Assembly: GCA_003344405.1 (NCBI GenBank)
Contig: NOWV01000163.1
Location: forward strand, 1 to 64,000
DNA length: 64,000 nt
Reading direction: 5' to 3'
Source of the DNA: Trichoplax sp. H2
Lineage: Eukaryota; Placozoa; Uniplacotomia; Trichoplacea
Position 1 is the stretch's first letter. Each line of letters starts with the position of its first letter. Position numbers and translations under genes: made by a program. The notes under the pieces were generated by a model. It saw nothing but the letters and a program-made list of their open reading frames with translations, was not told the DNA's origin and searched no databases. Shown in pieces: positions 1-11,246 of the stretch.

Positions 1-2718
1 TGCGATATTAAAATAATGGGCTAAAATTTTCTTTGAATTATTCCACATAATAATACAAGTGGCTGAAACGTTAATTTATCATCGTGGTTATTTATAGTAT
101 CGAATTTCATAGCTGTACTGGGTCTACATTTCTCCACACCTTATTCTATTTGGATAATTTTATCTAATACTGGAAAAAAAATTGTAACGATTGCATTGCT
201 TCCAGATCGAATGGAAAATGTTTACTTGGTTTTGACATAATAGTTTAAATGATAACGTAGAGGTGACATTAGAAAGGCTTTCTAATAGTACATAGGCGAG
301 AATTTATTGCAACTACATGTTAAGTGGCAAGTAATGATGATCGAAGTAATAGATTTATGATAACACGATATAAGAGAGAAATCAATCTTTTTAGAATAGA
401 CTTGAAAATAATATGACTTAGGCTATCAACTTTTATTTGAGTTAGCAAATGGTCACCTCAATTTTCGATAGATCTAGAATTGGAATGAGGGAATCAAAAT
501 GTTGCTTAGTTAAACTTTTTGGGGTATATGTATGTAAAATTATTAATTTCTGCTCCTTATGTTTCTGTCTTCAATATCCATAATCAAATTGGCGATACAA
601 TATGAGTTATCTAATCACAGTGCCTGTGTGATTGTTGTAACTCTTAACATGGTTGATTTTTCTTTCAACAAGAATTAACTAATTGGTAGTTTGTATTATC
701 TGCAGCAAAGGCAATAATAAGGAATAGCCATCCATCGCCATTGATGAGTCTGCTTTAAGTATAGAAACCAAATAAGAGCGTTATCTTGGATAACTATTCG
801 TAGTTATCTATCGAGTAATCAACTAACGTGTCAACAAGTAAGTTATAGCATTATGTTAGACCTTGATCCGCATCGAAAGGGGCTTAACAGTAGCGAAGAA
901 CTTAGCCTTTATTGTGGTGGTTGTAAATTAGGCAATAATCTTGTTTAATCAACGGTCTTTAAGATTACTTTGCTCCACTTGAGGCACATTCAATAATCTA
1001 CAACACAATTTTTTCATACTATAAAATCATCATTATTCTGTATCGATAGTTTAACAAATCGAGCGAACTTTACGATTACACTAATAGCGATTGGCAATCG
1101 ACTTGTTTATTTTTTATGACGTTTCTGCATCAATATCGCCTTAAAATAATGCCTAATTAAGAGACTGTTTCTCTTGTAGATTGTGAGATATCGACTGATT
1201 GTGATTTTTATGAGATGGTTGTTGCTACTATTCATCATTAAAAAAGAACGCGATAGCAACCATAGATTAAAAGAGATTTAGGATAGAGCTAGTTAAATTA
1301 ATCTCCCGTTATAGATTTGGGTAGAAAATATAACCCTACTATTCTATCTATCTCATAATTAAATCATATGTTGGAATAATTTAATAGGATATCAATCCAC
1401 AACGTCAAATTATGATGTTGGAAGTCTTTAAAGTTATTTATTCGACTGGAAGGAGCCTAATGATAATATTGATCAAGATGATGTGTTCTCCTCAATCGCA
1501 AATCGCATTGAAAATGCAGATCATTTAAAGATATTTGCTTTGCAAGCGTAATTCTCGTCATTACAAGCTAATAATAATAGCTAAGATTCACCAACAATGT
1601 CCTATTAATACATCAAATTACACACAACGTTGTCCACAAGGAAGTTTTACAGTCTCATCGACGTTGAATAAATCATAATACTATTGGATCTGTAGGACAG
1701 GTGATGTAATATAAAATCGATGCCTATTTGTGAATATCAGACTTACAGCAGCTTAAACTATCCCATTGCTATAGCTGATTTTACATCTAATATTGAGATC
1801 TATTGATAGCGTACTGCATCATGGCAAAATACCGTGATATTAACTGCCATCATTTATGTTCTAAAAATAATTTCCTTCTGGTGTGCTTGTTACATTATTA
1901 AAGCTATCTTCATGCATCTATCTCGTTTGTCCGTTAGGCCAGAAAACAGTAAGCTTGCACTCTTTACCTATTTTGCCTTACTATTCGACTAGCCACGTCG
2001 CATTCACGTTGTAACCTCAAATGGTTATCTTCTTCATGCTAGCTCAATAAAGATTACTGTTCAATATTTATTTCTCTAGTCATTTATTGCAATTATGAAA
2101 GACCTTCAATCTCCCGAAACATCAACATTGTCGTTATAGTTTTAATGCGAATTTTAGTCCATATACGCGTAAGTTACAGTTTACAGCTTCAAAAAAATTA
2201 GTTCGCCAATCTAGCTTTTACGCCTTTAATGATAATATGTTTAACACTGTAATTGCGGTTCTTAAACTTTCTATGGGCGCAAATTAGCGAGAAGAAAACA
2301 ATTTTTGAACTTTTGACTTAGATTAGTTAATAATTTCATGTATGCGGTAATAAATATCTAAGGCAATTATTTTGATGATCAGATACTATAGCAGAAGAAA
2401 GTCGTAGAAAAAAAATGTAATTTCTTGTAACGATTAAACAGATTATGAATCATATCGACCGAGTTAAAAGATTAATAAGATTGCTTAGCTATCAAATGAG
2501 TTTATTTAAGTTGATATGCGAATATTTGTAAATGCATAACATTAATGATAGTTGCGGGGGTATTTCAGTCATCAGAGTATTAAACTGATCATAGAGACCA
2601 TGGAGAAACCTCATGCATAATTTGTGTGCATTTTCGTGTTATTAATTCGCTAACAGATAAACTAAGATGCGATTTGGCTATGTCAGACTGAATATGAATT
2701 ATGCCCCAAAACAAAGTA
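1..2718. other. Intergenic stretch, no supportable gene
   Basis: AT-rich sequence with stops in all frames and no open frame over about 60 codons. A coding-like but stop-ridden plus-strand frame at about 1375-1700 was considered and not accepted. I see no RNA gene, tandem repeat or long hairpin. The right end abuts the 3' end of the minus-strand patatin locus. Confidence 0.5.
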
Positions 2719-2859
2719 CTAATTTGCTAAATGTTCAATCAACCGATTCCACGAGTTGTTGTCATCCGCTCTTAAGTCTTCGATAACTTCGTGACCTGCA
2801 TTGATCAAAAATTGAATAGCATTCTCCGAATTATCATCAAAGCGAATAAAATATTCTAA
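2719..2859 (-). pseudogene. C-terminal tail of the patatin locus, cut off by an in-frame TAG
   Basis: This 46-codon frame directly follows the TAG at 2860-2862 in the same frame as the patatin gene and ends at its own TAG (2719-2721). It reads LEYFIRFDDN... and ends EHLAN. The plus-strand paralogue has the matching tail (LENPVQLDD...), also after a stop, so homology continues through the stop. Bacterial-type patatins usually carry a C-terminal segment rich in 'DD.S.(E/D)...L...G.ELI', and this tail fits that pattern with its DDNSENAIQFLINAGHEVI motif. It was therefore probably translated in the ancestor. Whether it is read today depends on readthrough or on an alternative allele. Confidence 0.6.
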
Positions 2860-5800
2860 CTAATATTGCCAACGGCTGTAATGAGATCCCATAATAGAAT
2901 GTAGTTCATCGTCCACGTTATTTTGTTGAGCTTCGAGTACGTGATGTAGTTTAGCTGCCCAAAACAGTGCACCTTGATTTGATTGCGGTCTAAGGATACT
3001 ATTTACGGCATCGCCAGTTCCTAGAGACCATAAGTAAATGTTTTCTCGTTTAATACCTTGGTCGAGAGCATGTTTATATGCATATCCAGCTGGATTGTTG
3101 GCATGAACTCCACCGTCAATAAATACATGCTCTAATTTTTGCGTAGAATTAGTTTTGGTATTGTGCCTCTGATCTATTATAATCCGATGTGGAGGAAAGT
3201 AAGTAGGCGCTGCACTCGTTGCTAAAGCGACGTCTAATATCTTAAAATTCTTTCGCGGATCTTTGAGGGCCTCACAACGTGTAAAGTAAGTAGTGACAAG
3301 TAGTTGATTTTGATTGCAAGCTGGTATAGCAACATCGGTTAAAAGTTGAGATAATGTAGTATCATTGAAATATTGGCTTAGTACATTTTTTAAGCGTTTA
3401 TCGCGATATTTGTGGCTGGCAAATCCAAGCCACGGCATAGCCCCTTTGTGAAATATTTCAGATGATTTATCTTTATATAAAGATAAAATGTCAGCAGCTC
3501 GATATTTTGGCTTACAGCTGTTTTCAGCTTCGGGAGTGGTAAGACCAAGTGAGATAATACCTCCTGTTGATGTTCCAGATATTAAATTAAAGTTGTAGCT
3601 AATAGGTCGGTGTGTACAGCGTTCTACTTCCGATAAAACAACTGCAGGAATAATTCCACGAATCCCACCTCCATCGATACTTAAGATATTATAAGAACTG
3701 GAGGAAGTAGAGCTCTGCCGCTGTAGGTAAGTCGTCGAGTTATAATCAAGTTGTGTTGCGTCGTATTGAAATTGACGTTGCTGATTGGAACTACGCTTAG
3801 TACACTTTTGAATTCTCGATCGTTCTTTCATAAAGATTTCATTATTGCAGTCTAATTTTAAAGCTTTATTAATTGCTGTAGCTGCCTTATCATAATCTTG
3901 AATGCCCCGCTGTGCCTTGGCACAATAATACCAAAACTGCGGTTGAGCACATAACTTTAGATTTGCAGATTTCCTATCTCTTCCAGACAGAAATCGGATT
4001 GCAGCACGATTTCGATTGCGTGCTAAAAAACATTCAGCAATACGCCAACAAGCAACCGAAGTAGGGAATAAACTTAGTGATTTAGTGTAATATTGTTTAG
4101 CCTCTTTATATTTTATCAATCGGCGTACTAAGCTTGCGGCGTCTGTTTTATTTGCCTCTAACATAAAGTGATCACCTATTTGTCTTAAAATCTCAGCAGA
4201 AATTATTTTGTTATTCTTAGCCGAATTCAACTTATTGTGTAATGTCTTTAAGGTAAGATTATTGTTATGCAGAAAAACGAATTTCGGCACTCCGTTTTCT
4301 AGATAATCTGATTCTACCCCTAGGCAGATAGTTGCTTTTGACACGTGGAGTGTCGGTAGTTGATGTTCCGGTAGCATTTTAACGAAAATCGATTCTGAAT
4401 TTCGTATCTTAATGACATATAGTTGAAACTGAATTTTTGTTAATTTGGATACAATTTCTAGATAAGAATATTTCGAAATACCTTCATCCAGTAGTTCATC
4501 TTCATATTTTTCCAAGAATTCTTCGGCAATAGGAGAAGATTCGGCTTGTAACTTTTTTAGGAAGTCGACTCGCGATAAAGTAAATAAGCCATCCGATAAA
4601 ATATTCAACATATTCAGCATATCCTCTGTATGACCTAGATCTGTAACGTAAGAATAAATAATCTTTTCTCCGTCTATTTCATTGATAGTGATAGTTGGCT
4701 TATAGGCTATTGGCGCTAAATTTTGAGTAGTAGTTTTTATCTTTAGAGCTGCTGCAGGATCAAAACCTAGCGCTGATAGGAAATCTTCAACCGAAGCTAG
4801 ACGATATTCGGTTATGCTAAAGAATTGAAAATTCTGAGAGGTAACACTATACATTTCTATCAGTTGTTTTTTAGCAACATTTAAGTGATCATCTCGACCG
4901 GTGATCACCTGCACTAGGGCAAAGTTTAATCTAGCTACCAATATTATTTTTTGCAAGCGACTAACAAAAGGTGATTCTTTAGCATCATTCAGCTTTTCTT
5001 CAGAACCTCCATCAGCAGATATGACAAACAAGCAGTTTATTACTTGTTTTGCCAATATCTGGAGATCAATTATGAGCATTTTACCGACTTCATTGTCTAA
5101 ATCTTCAGCAGCATCTCTTAATTGGTCACTGTTTTTAAAGACACTCTCAAAAATTTTACACGCTTCCACTTCTAATGTAGAAGCTGGATACTCGGAAAGG
5201 GTAACTTTACCACTCATTAAAGTTTCTCCTATGATGACAAGTAGATAGGCAATGCCATCAGGGCGAAAATTATGATACAATAGATCCTTAATCATCTTTT
5301 CGGGCGAAATTTTAATCAATCTTCCCTTGTCATAATGTATAAGGCGATTACCTGTTTCTTTCCTTTCATCATAATTTTGCGATAATTTTTCAAGGAATTG
5401 CTCGTATTCATCGCAATTATATGCTTTTATTGCGTCTGCAATTAAGTTATTTAAATTTTCACGAATTTTCGGTTCTCGTAATAACTCCACTCCTTTTCGA
5501 TAAATTTTATGACCCATAAACATGCCTATGCCCCCTGAAAAAATACCTCCTAATACACCAATCGCTATCCCCAATGGACCAAATGCACTTCCAAGAACAG
5601 CCCCAGTTTTTGCAAACGCTACTATGTTGGCGCAAGCCAGTCCGGTACTACTTACAGCTACAACGCCTCCTGTTGCAGTTGCTAACGCACCTTTTGTACG
5701 AAGACTTATAGCATCAATTCTAGCTTTTGTGATATCTTCGTTTGGGCTAGAATAAGATACTAATTTTGTTTGAGGGATCGCTAATTCATTTCGAACCAGT

Positions 5801-6789
5801 TCAGCGATATCTTGACGAACGATGTTTTGCCGCCGCTGTCGTCCTGCATAAGTAGAGATCGCAGGCAATTTCGCATTGCCTACTGCTAATGATTGGCTGT
5901 TGCGATGAACAGAAATTGTCTGACAATGAATTGGTGGCCTAATTTGAGGATCATTTTCACTTTCTGATGTAACCTCTGGTTCGGGGGGAGTATTTCCTTT
6001 ATTTTGCGATTTAACCTTAGCTAATATGTCACGAATTTCCATAAATTGTGAATCAGTAGCGTCCTGACATTCCAACAAGACACGTAATGCACCAATAGCA
6101 TACAATTGCGACTCCAATGGATACTCTGCGGCACGCAAAGCCGTAGAGATGCATTTTCTTAATTCAACTTGTTGATGCTGATAACTATTGAACTTGGGTA
6201 AATCACTGTTTTGAGAAGCTAAGGTATCTATAATCTTACAAGCAGCTCGATATTGCTGATAGCACAACTCAGCATATTTTTTTTTAATAAGAAGGTGTTC
6301 CTCTGGTGTTTTATTGATATAATCTTCACGCTTTAAAACTCTTAAGCGATCCAATTTATCTTTACCAACATTTTGCCAATCAACGACTATCGTTAAATAT
6401 TCTTCTGCTTTTTTTTTATGGTAATCAGCAGCACACTCTGGTTCAGCGGAACCGACTAATCGTTCCAGTCGCTCTAAAGCGATTTGCTTCTGTTCCATTA
6501 ATATCTGAAAAAATTTTTTGAAAACATCGTTATTTGGACTTTGCGGGAATCGATCAGGATGAAATTGGGAGAATAAGCGAAAGCGCTGATTGATATTTTT
6601 CTCTGTTAATTCCACATCGCTAAAGAAACTATCTCGTAACGCTGCCTCATCACTGAGGCATAACTCAACTACTTGGGCAGCTCTGTAATCTAGTAATCCT
6701 TCCATATTTTCACGAATAGCTTGTTCTCCTTTTACTGCTTTTGATAAGCGCTTCAACTCTTCTTCTAATTTATTTTGTTGCGAAGCATT
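2860..6789 (-). CDS. Intronless J-like / TPR / patatin-like phospholipase
   Basis: Long uninterrupted frame of about 1309 codons with no intron, unlike the conserved genes nearby. Counting residues from the codon at 6756: a J-domain-like N-terminus with an HPD motif (about 66-68); a Gly/Ala-rich hydrophobic stretch (about 350-413) that could cross or insert in a membrane; TPR-like helices (about 870-970); then a patatin domain with the oxyanion motif GGGIRG (about 1025), the nucleophile motif GTSTGG (about 1060) and the DGG aspartate motif (about 1215). Both parts of the Ser-Asp dyad are present, so lipid acyl hydrolase activity is plausible. The first ATG in this frame is about 18 codons in, at ENMEGLL; the frame continues upstream, without a Met, to a TAA at 6790-6792. 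The frame therefore looks like the middle of a longer gene (see the flanking entries). The patatin core resembles bacterial homologues more than animal iPLA2, so transfer from a bacterium is an inference. Expression and function are unproven. Confidence 0.8.
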   Translation of the reverse strand, partial: NASQQNKLEEELKRLSKAVKGEQAIRENMEGLLDYRAAQVVELCLSDEAALRDSFFSDVELTEKNINQRFRLFSQFHPDRFPQSPNNDVFKKFFQILMEQKQIALERLERLVGSAEPECAADYHKKKAEEYLTIVVDWQNVGKDKLDRLRVLKREDYINKTPEEHLLIKKKYAELCYQQYRAACKIIDTLASQNSDLPKFNSYQHQQVELRKCISTALRAAEYPLESQLYAIGALRVLLECQDATDSQFMEIRDILAKVKSQNKGNTPPEPEVTSESENDPQIRPPIHCQTISVHRNSQSLAVGNAKLPAISTYAGRQRRQNIVRQDIAELVRNELAIPQTKLVSYSSPNEDITKARIDAISLRTKGALATATGGVVAVSSTGLACANIVAFAKTGAVLGSAFGPLGIAIGVLGGIFSGGIGMFMGHKIYRKGVELLREPKIRENLNNLIADAIKAYNCDEYEQFLEKLSQNYDERKETGNRLIHYDKGRLIKISPEKMIKDLLYHNFRPDGIAYLLVIIGETLMSGKVTLSEYPASTLEVEACKIFESVFKNSDQLRDAAEDLDNEVGKMLIIDLQILAKQVINCLFVISADGGSEEKLNDAKESPFVSRLQKIILVARLNFALVQVITGRDDHLNVAKKQLIEMYSVTSQNFQFFSITEYRLASVEDFLSALGFDPAAALKIKTTTQNLAPIAYKPTITINEIDGEKIIYSYVTDLGHTEDMLNMLNILSDGLFTLSRVDFLKKLQAESSPIAEEFLEKYEDELLDEGISKYSYLEIVSKLTKIQFQLYVIKIRNSESIFVKMLPEHQLPTLHVSKATICLGVESDYLENGVPKFVFLHNNNLTLKTLHNKLNSAKNNKIISAEILRQIGDHFMLEANKTDAASLVRRLIKYKEAKQYYTKSLSLFPTSVACWRIAECFLARNRNRAAIRFLSGRDRKSANLKLCAQPQFWYYCAKAQRGIQDYDKAATAINKALKLDCNNEIFMKERSRIQKCTKRSSNQQRQFQYDATQLDYNSTTYLQRQSSTSSSSYNILSIDGGGIRGIIPAVVLSEVERCTHRPISYNFNLISGTSTGGIISLGLTTPEAENSCKPKYRAADILSLYKDKSSEIFHKGAMPWLGFASHKYRDKRLKNVLSQYFNDTTLSQLLTDVAIPACNQNQLLVTTYFTRCEALKDPRKNFKILDVALATSAAPTYFPPHRIIIDQRHNTKTNSTQKLEHVFIDGGVHANNPAGYAYKHALDQGIKRENIYLWSLGTGDAVNSILRPQSNQGALFWAAKLHHVLEAQQNNVDDELHSIMGSHYSRWQY

Positions 6790-7383
6790 TTAATCAGTTG
6801 AAGCAAGTTCTTCCTTTGCAACGTTGATATTTTCAACCAATTCTACTTTGAATTCATTCAGAGCCTTTAACACACTGTAATAATTTTTTCGTACGTCAAG
6901 AAACTTTTGTAATGTCGGAAAAGGGCTCTTTATTGATTCTATAAAATTTTTCAGTAGCTGATACAATTCATCACTGATATAAGATTGTAACTTGCTCAAC
7001 ACTTCGAGAAGAGTTTTAGTATCACTAGGATGCTTGATGACTTCGAATGTTTCCGTATTGCAAGATTGTATTTCACTTTCCAAATCCCGTAACTCATGCT
7101 CAAACTTTTGAAGATATTTAGTGCTTACTGATTTTTCATGTTCGACATTATTGTCTCTGTTGTAATGTTGGAGAAGGCTTACCTTCATAGAATGATATTT
7201 CATACGATAGTAATAAAGAGTAAGGTCGTCTCTCCCTTCAAGCTCATCTATATCAGCTTTAAGACGAGCCAATTGTTTCTTCAACTCTTCTTCGTTATTT
7301 ATTCCATCACAGATTCTACCATTAATTTCTTGTAATTTAAAATCCAAGGTCTGATTTGTAAAGCTTTCTTGAAAGTAAGTCAT
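6790..7383 (-). CDS. N-terminal coiled-coil ORF of the patatin locus, ended by in-frame TAA
   Basis: 197-residue ORF beginning MTYFQESFTN, charged and helical with coiled-coil character (e.g. EEELKKQLARLKADIDELEG). Its TAA (6790-6792) is in the same frame as the downstream patatin ORF, with only 11 sense codons from the stop to the residue I number 1. The plus-strand paralogue aligns on both sides of this point and has a lysine codon (AAG) where this copy has TAA, so the two ORFs were originally one protein of about 1550 residues. I know no named domain in it. Upstream of the ATG a CAG at about 7405 follows a pyrimidine-rich run and could be a 5'UTR splice acceptor. Read as it stands, it would give a short helical protein. 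Confidence 0.6.
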   Translation of the reverse strand: MTYFQESFTNQTLDFKLQEINGRICDGINNEEELKKQLARLKADIDELEGRDDLTLYYYRMKYHSMKVSLLQHYNRDNNVEHEKSVSTKYLQKFEHELRDLESEIQSCNTETFEVIKHPSDTKTLLEVLSKLQSYISDELYQLLKNFIESIKSPFPTLQKFLDVRKNYYSVLKALNEFKVELVENINVAKEELASTD

Positions 7384-8765
7384 GATGATTCTACTGTTTC
7401 TTTCTGAAACAATTGTATTTAAGAAAGTGTATTAAGTTTTAATCGATGGTAATATTGTATTACTCAAACTGTAGGAGTTGCCGAAGTTTTACTAATGAAG
7501 TCAATTAGCTTATTAAGTAACTGGCACTCTGGGACAGCAACAATAGCATAAATGTGTGGGTTACTTTTATAACTACTATTACTTAAGAGAAATAACTGCC
7601 ACTTAACGGCATTATGATAACCACAGTAATCGAAATGGTTTACAATTCTTAATAAAAATACCTTCAGCAGCGATAAGATGGAAGATTATCTTTTCTTCTT
7701 AATAACTATGAATATTCAGTTTTGGGATTACTTTAAGGTTTTACAGCTACGGTAGTAATTTCTTTTTATTCGGTATTTTAGCGTTATAGCTGATCTTTGA
7801 AATTTATCTTTCGACGGAGAGCCTTTGAAGTGCTCCTAAATGAAATAAAATCCTGTCTTGTTTTATTTATTTTCGAAGCTTTGGTAAGGTCAATTACAGA
7901 GGTTACCGTACTTCCTGGTTTTGATGTTTCGATTCAAACAATGATCCTTAACACGCCTTCTGAGATGATTTGCATAGCAGCGGTCATTTTAATTTATACA
8001 ATGCTGAACGATAGAATCACTGCTGTGACTAATTCAAAGGAACGGAAAGTTAATTTTAGCCACAAAACTATTTCCCGAAAGTAAGGAGTAAAACAAATAG
8101 GGTTTATGACATCATCAATTTGGGAGTTACTTTCCAATTTTGTTTGGTTTCTAGTTGAAGTGATAAGATCCCAAGATGCTTTGTACACTATTCTTCAGTG
8201 ATACTTTTAGTTAGGGTAATTAATACTACGGCTAATTAACTTAACTTAACTAGATCTTCTGATCGAGCCAAGTGCTGTTCAAGAAAGGTTTTGATACTTC
8301 TTAAGAAGCGGTTGATGCCTATCGGCGTCACCATTTTAGCTACAACGTTAGAATAAGGTTTTCATTCTAAAATAATATTCCATTCGATAATAATAATTTA
8401 ATTCGCGGGTTCATTCTAAATCATCTGTGCCTGATCTGAACTCTTTCAACTACCAATTCAATTTACTTTCGTTGAATAGTTCTGCTATCAAGTTATCATC
8501 AATCATGATTAACTTATCCTGTAATACGGGGATTTTGTAGTGTTTTGGCGGTAGATAATCAAGCGATATCATTCTTTTTAATACTTTGGAAATCAATAAA
8601 CTATCCTAGATAGATAAACAAACGAGCATTTAAAGAGTAAATTAGCGTGTTCGGGAGATTTAAGCGTTTACATAAGATGGCATATAGTTTCATCTGGCGA
8701 TGATATTTCCGTATGAATTAAAAATAAAACCTTGAAATAGACCAGAATGGTATCTATGTCTGGTG
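7384..8765. other. Divergent intergenic region between the two patatin copies
   Basis: About 1.4 kb between the 5' ends of the oppositely oriented copies. It contains AT-rich sequence with a plus-strand open frame of 95 codons (7797-8084) that lacks an ATG start and has no recognisable homology. Promoters for both copies would have to lie here, but I see no convincing TATA/initiator pair. The leftward half of the upstream paralogue may be present but too decayed to align by eye. Confidence 0.4.
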
Positions 8766-11246
8766 CCTTCATCAAAAAAGAATCATACAAAAATCTCACT
8801 CAATTCTTAAAACATTTAAATGATCCTTTGAAATCATTCTCAGAGATGATCGATGTAAGGAGCAAATTTTGTTCTATAAGGCTAATTTTAGATGATATTC
8901 GATCAAATTGAATAGAGAATATTCAACTAATAAGAACCAGTCTGCACAAACTGAACAACTTCTAAAAGATGTGGAAGAATTTCGTATGAATTTAGATTAT
9001 TTAGTAGACATGAGAATTATACGTGTAGCTGAATTAAGTTTAAAAGATGAGACAGCGCTACAAAGAAATTTCTTCCATGATATTGAGTTAACCCAAGAAA
9101 GTATTAATAAAATATTTGACATATATGCACGTTTCGTCCACCCTGATAAATTTAATGCTTATCTCAGGTATCATGATGTCGTCAATACAGTGATGCAACT
9201 ATTAAATCGAGAGAAATAGTCGGTTTACAACATGTGAGTATACAGTTAGCTATCCATGAACGGATTGAAATGCATAAGAGTCAAGGAGATAAATATCTAC
9301 AACGTCTCATTGAATGGCAAAATGTGGTTAAAGATCAATTCCAACGCCTAAGAGTGTTAAAGCCTGAAGATTACAAAGGTACGGATAAAGAACAAATTTA
9401 CAAGCAAAAATAATATTATGCAGATAAGGCCTATCAGGAATATCGATCTGTGGGCCGGCTAATCGATGAATTAGCGGTTGAAAATATCAATTTATCGCAT
9501 ACTGATTGCATGTGTTGAAAGCACGAACAAGTTAATATTCGAAAAAATAGCAATAGTTTCGCGTGTCGCAGAGGACTTTCTCGGGTCGTAGTTGTACGCC
9601 ATTGGTGTCCTTCGTATCGTAACCTACTGCTTTCACAAGTATGAAATAGTGGATAAGGAGATTCAAGAAATTGAAAAGATTCTGTCTACAGTTCAATCCA
9701 AGTGTAAAGAAAATAATTCTCAACCGCATAGCGAACTACCCATCGCCACTCAAGTCATTACAAAAATACTATCAGCGGAGATTCTACGACAATTTTCCCA
9801 ACACCACTGTGTAATAGCCAGAAATACAACAGTTGGAAGCTTAACTCGCCGACTTTTACACTATAATGAGTCCAAACGTTACTACATTAAATCGTTAAGC
9901 TTGTATCCTACACTTGCAGCATGCTGGAGCATTACGGAGTGCGATTTAATCTGTAGTCGAAACAAAGCGGCAATAGATTTTCTAACGTATCGTTGCCTGA
10001 GGCCTGAAATCTAAAATTATCGTCGGAACCCCAGTTATGGTATTATTTAGCAAGGGCTTATCGAGGCCTGCAGCAGTTTGATGTTGCAGCTAAAGTGATT
10101 AATAAGGCTTTAAGTTTAGACCCATGTAATAAGGCTTTCAATAAAGAAAAATCGAGACTTATAAATATACAAAAAGTGGCCTAAATAAAAAGCGCCTATC
10201 GCAGCATGATATTTCCCAGCTTGACAAGGTAATTTATTGAAGACGCCTGGACTTATCTTCAACCAGTGCCTATAGTATCTTTAAGTATTGATGGTGGAGG
10301 TATTCGAGGAATTATTCCGGTAGTTGTTTTAAGCGAAGTGGAACTATGTACGCATCGACCCATCAGTCATATCTTTAATTTAATATCCGCGACATCAACA
10401 GGAGACATTATCGCACCCGGTCTTACCATTCCTAAATGTCGTTGGAATTGTAACCCGAAATATCAAGCCGCTGATATTTTATCGTTATATAGAGACGAAT
10501 TGCATGATATATTTCGTAAAAGACCAGCATTGCATATACTTTTCAACTTTAAAAGTCATAACTATAGTGGTACACGTTTAAAAGATAAATTCGATTCCTA
10601 TTTCGGTGATATTAAGTTATCTGAACCTTTAGTCGATGTTGATATACCAGCCTACAATTAAACAGAACTAGTCTTGACAATTTATTTTACACGTAGCGAG
10701 GACTTAAAGAGATCCACTAAAGAATTTTAGAGTATTAGATGTCTCCTTAGCAACCACCGCCGCTCCTACCTATTTTACTTCGCATAGATCGATCAAGAAT
10801 ATGGAAACGAAGCTTACGAATATGATGCGAAACCATCAAAAGTCTTCATAGATGGCAAAGTTCATGCTAATAATCCGGCTGGTTATTGCTATAAATATGC
10901 TCTTGATCAAGGTATTAAGAAAGAAAATATCTACATGTCGTCATTGGGAACAGGCGATTGTGTTGATGGTATTCTTTGGCCGAAAAAAACACCAAGGTAA
11001 ATTATTTTGGGCAGCGAACTGGCATCATGTACTCAATGCTCAGCAAACAACATAGGTGATCAACTTTTATTCCGTTATGGGATATTGTTGTAGTCGTTGG
11101 CAATATTGATTGGAGAATCCTGTCCAATTAGATGATATATCTGATGATAGTATCAATTTTTTGATCAAGGCTGGTCAGGAACTTATCGAAGATTTAAGAT
11201 CCGATGATAATAATTCGTAGAATCGAATGATTGAACATTTAACTAA
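8766..11246 (+). pseudogene. Decayed, internally deleted J/TPR/patatin paralogue
   Basis: Collinear with the minus-strand copy but inverted and broken many times. Matching blocks in order: a coiled-coil end (IDVRSKFCSI), the J-like region with HPD (8908-9219), a helical region with in-frame TAA (about 9412) and TGA (about 9516), a frameshift into 9592, TPR-like helices to 10014, the patatin core with GGGIRG (10266-10661), the DGK/HANNPAGY block (about 10845-10890) and the C-terminal tail to about 11246. Between 'QPHSELP' and 'SAEILRQ' (near 9745-9780) about 585 residues of the other copy are missing, including the Gly-rich hydrophobic segment. Catalytic motifs have decayed: GTSTGG reads ATSTGD and DGG reads DGK. 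A translated product would be inactive and truncated. Confidence 0.85.

Noticed and set aside
1375-1700. Coding-like plus-strand frame with Asp/Asn-rich text and many TAA stops
   Set aside because: Stop frequency is close to chance for this base composition and no family motif is visible.
5522-5755. Plus-strand frame of Pro/Ala-rich sequence
   Set aside because: Antisense shadow of the Gly/Ala-rich hydrophobic segment of the patatin gene.
6790-6792. Reassigned genetic code with TAA/TAG as glutamine
   Set aside because: ClC, YIPF and thioredoxin genes end at TAA at the expected family positions, and the long patatin ORF has no such codons; nonsense mutation is simpler.
7797-8084. 95-codon frame between the patatin copies
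   Set aside because: No ATG start, no homology, and the opposite strand is partly open as well; likely chance or unreadable relic.
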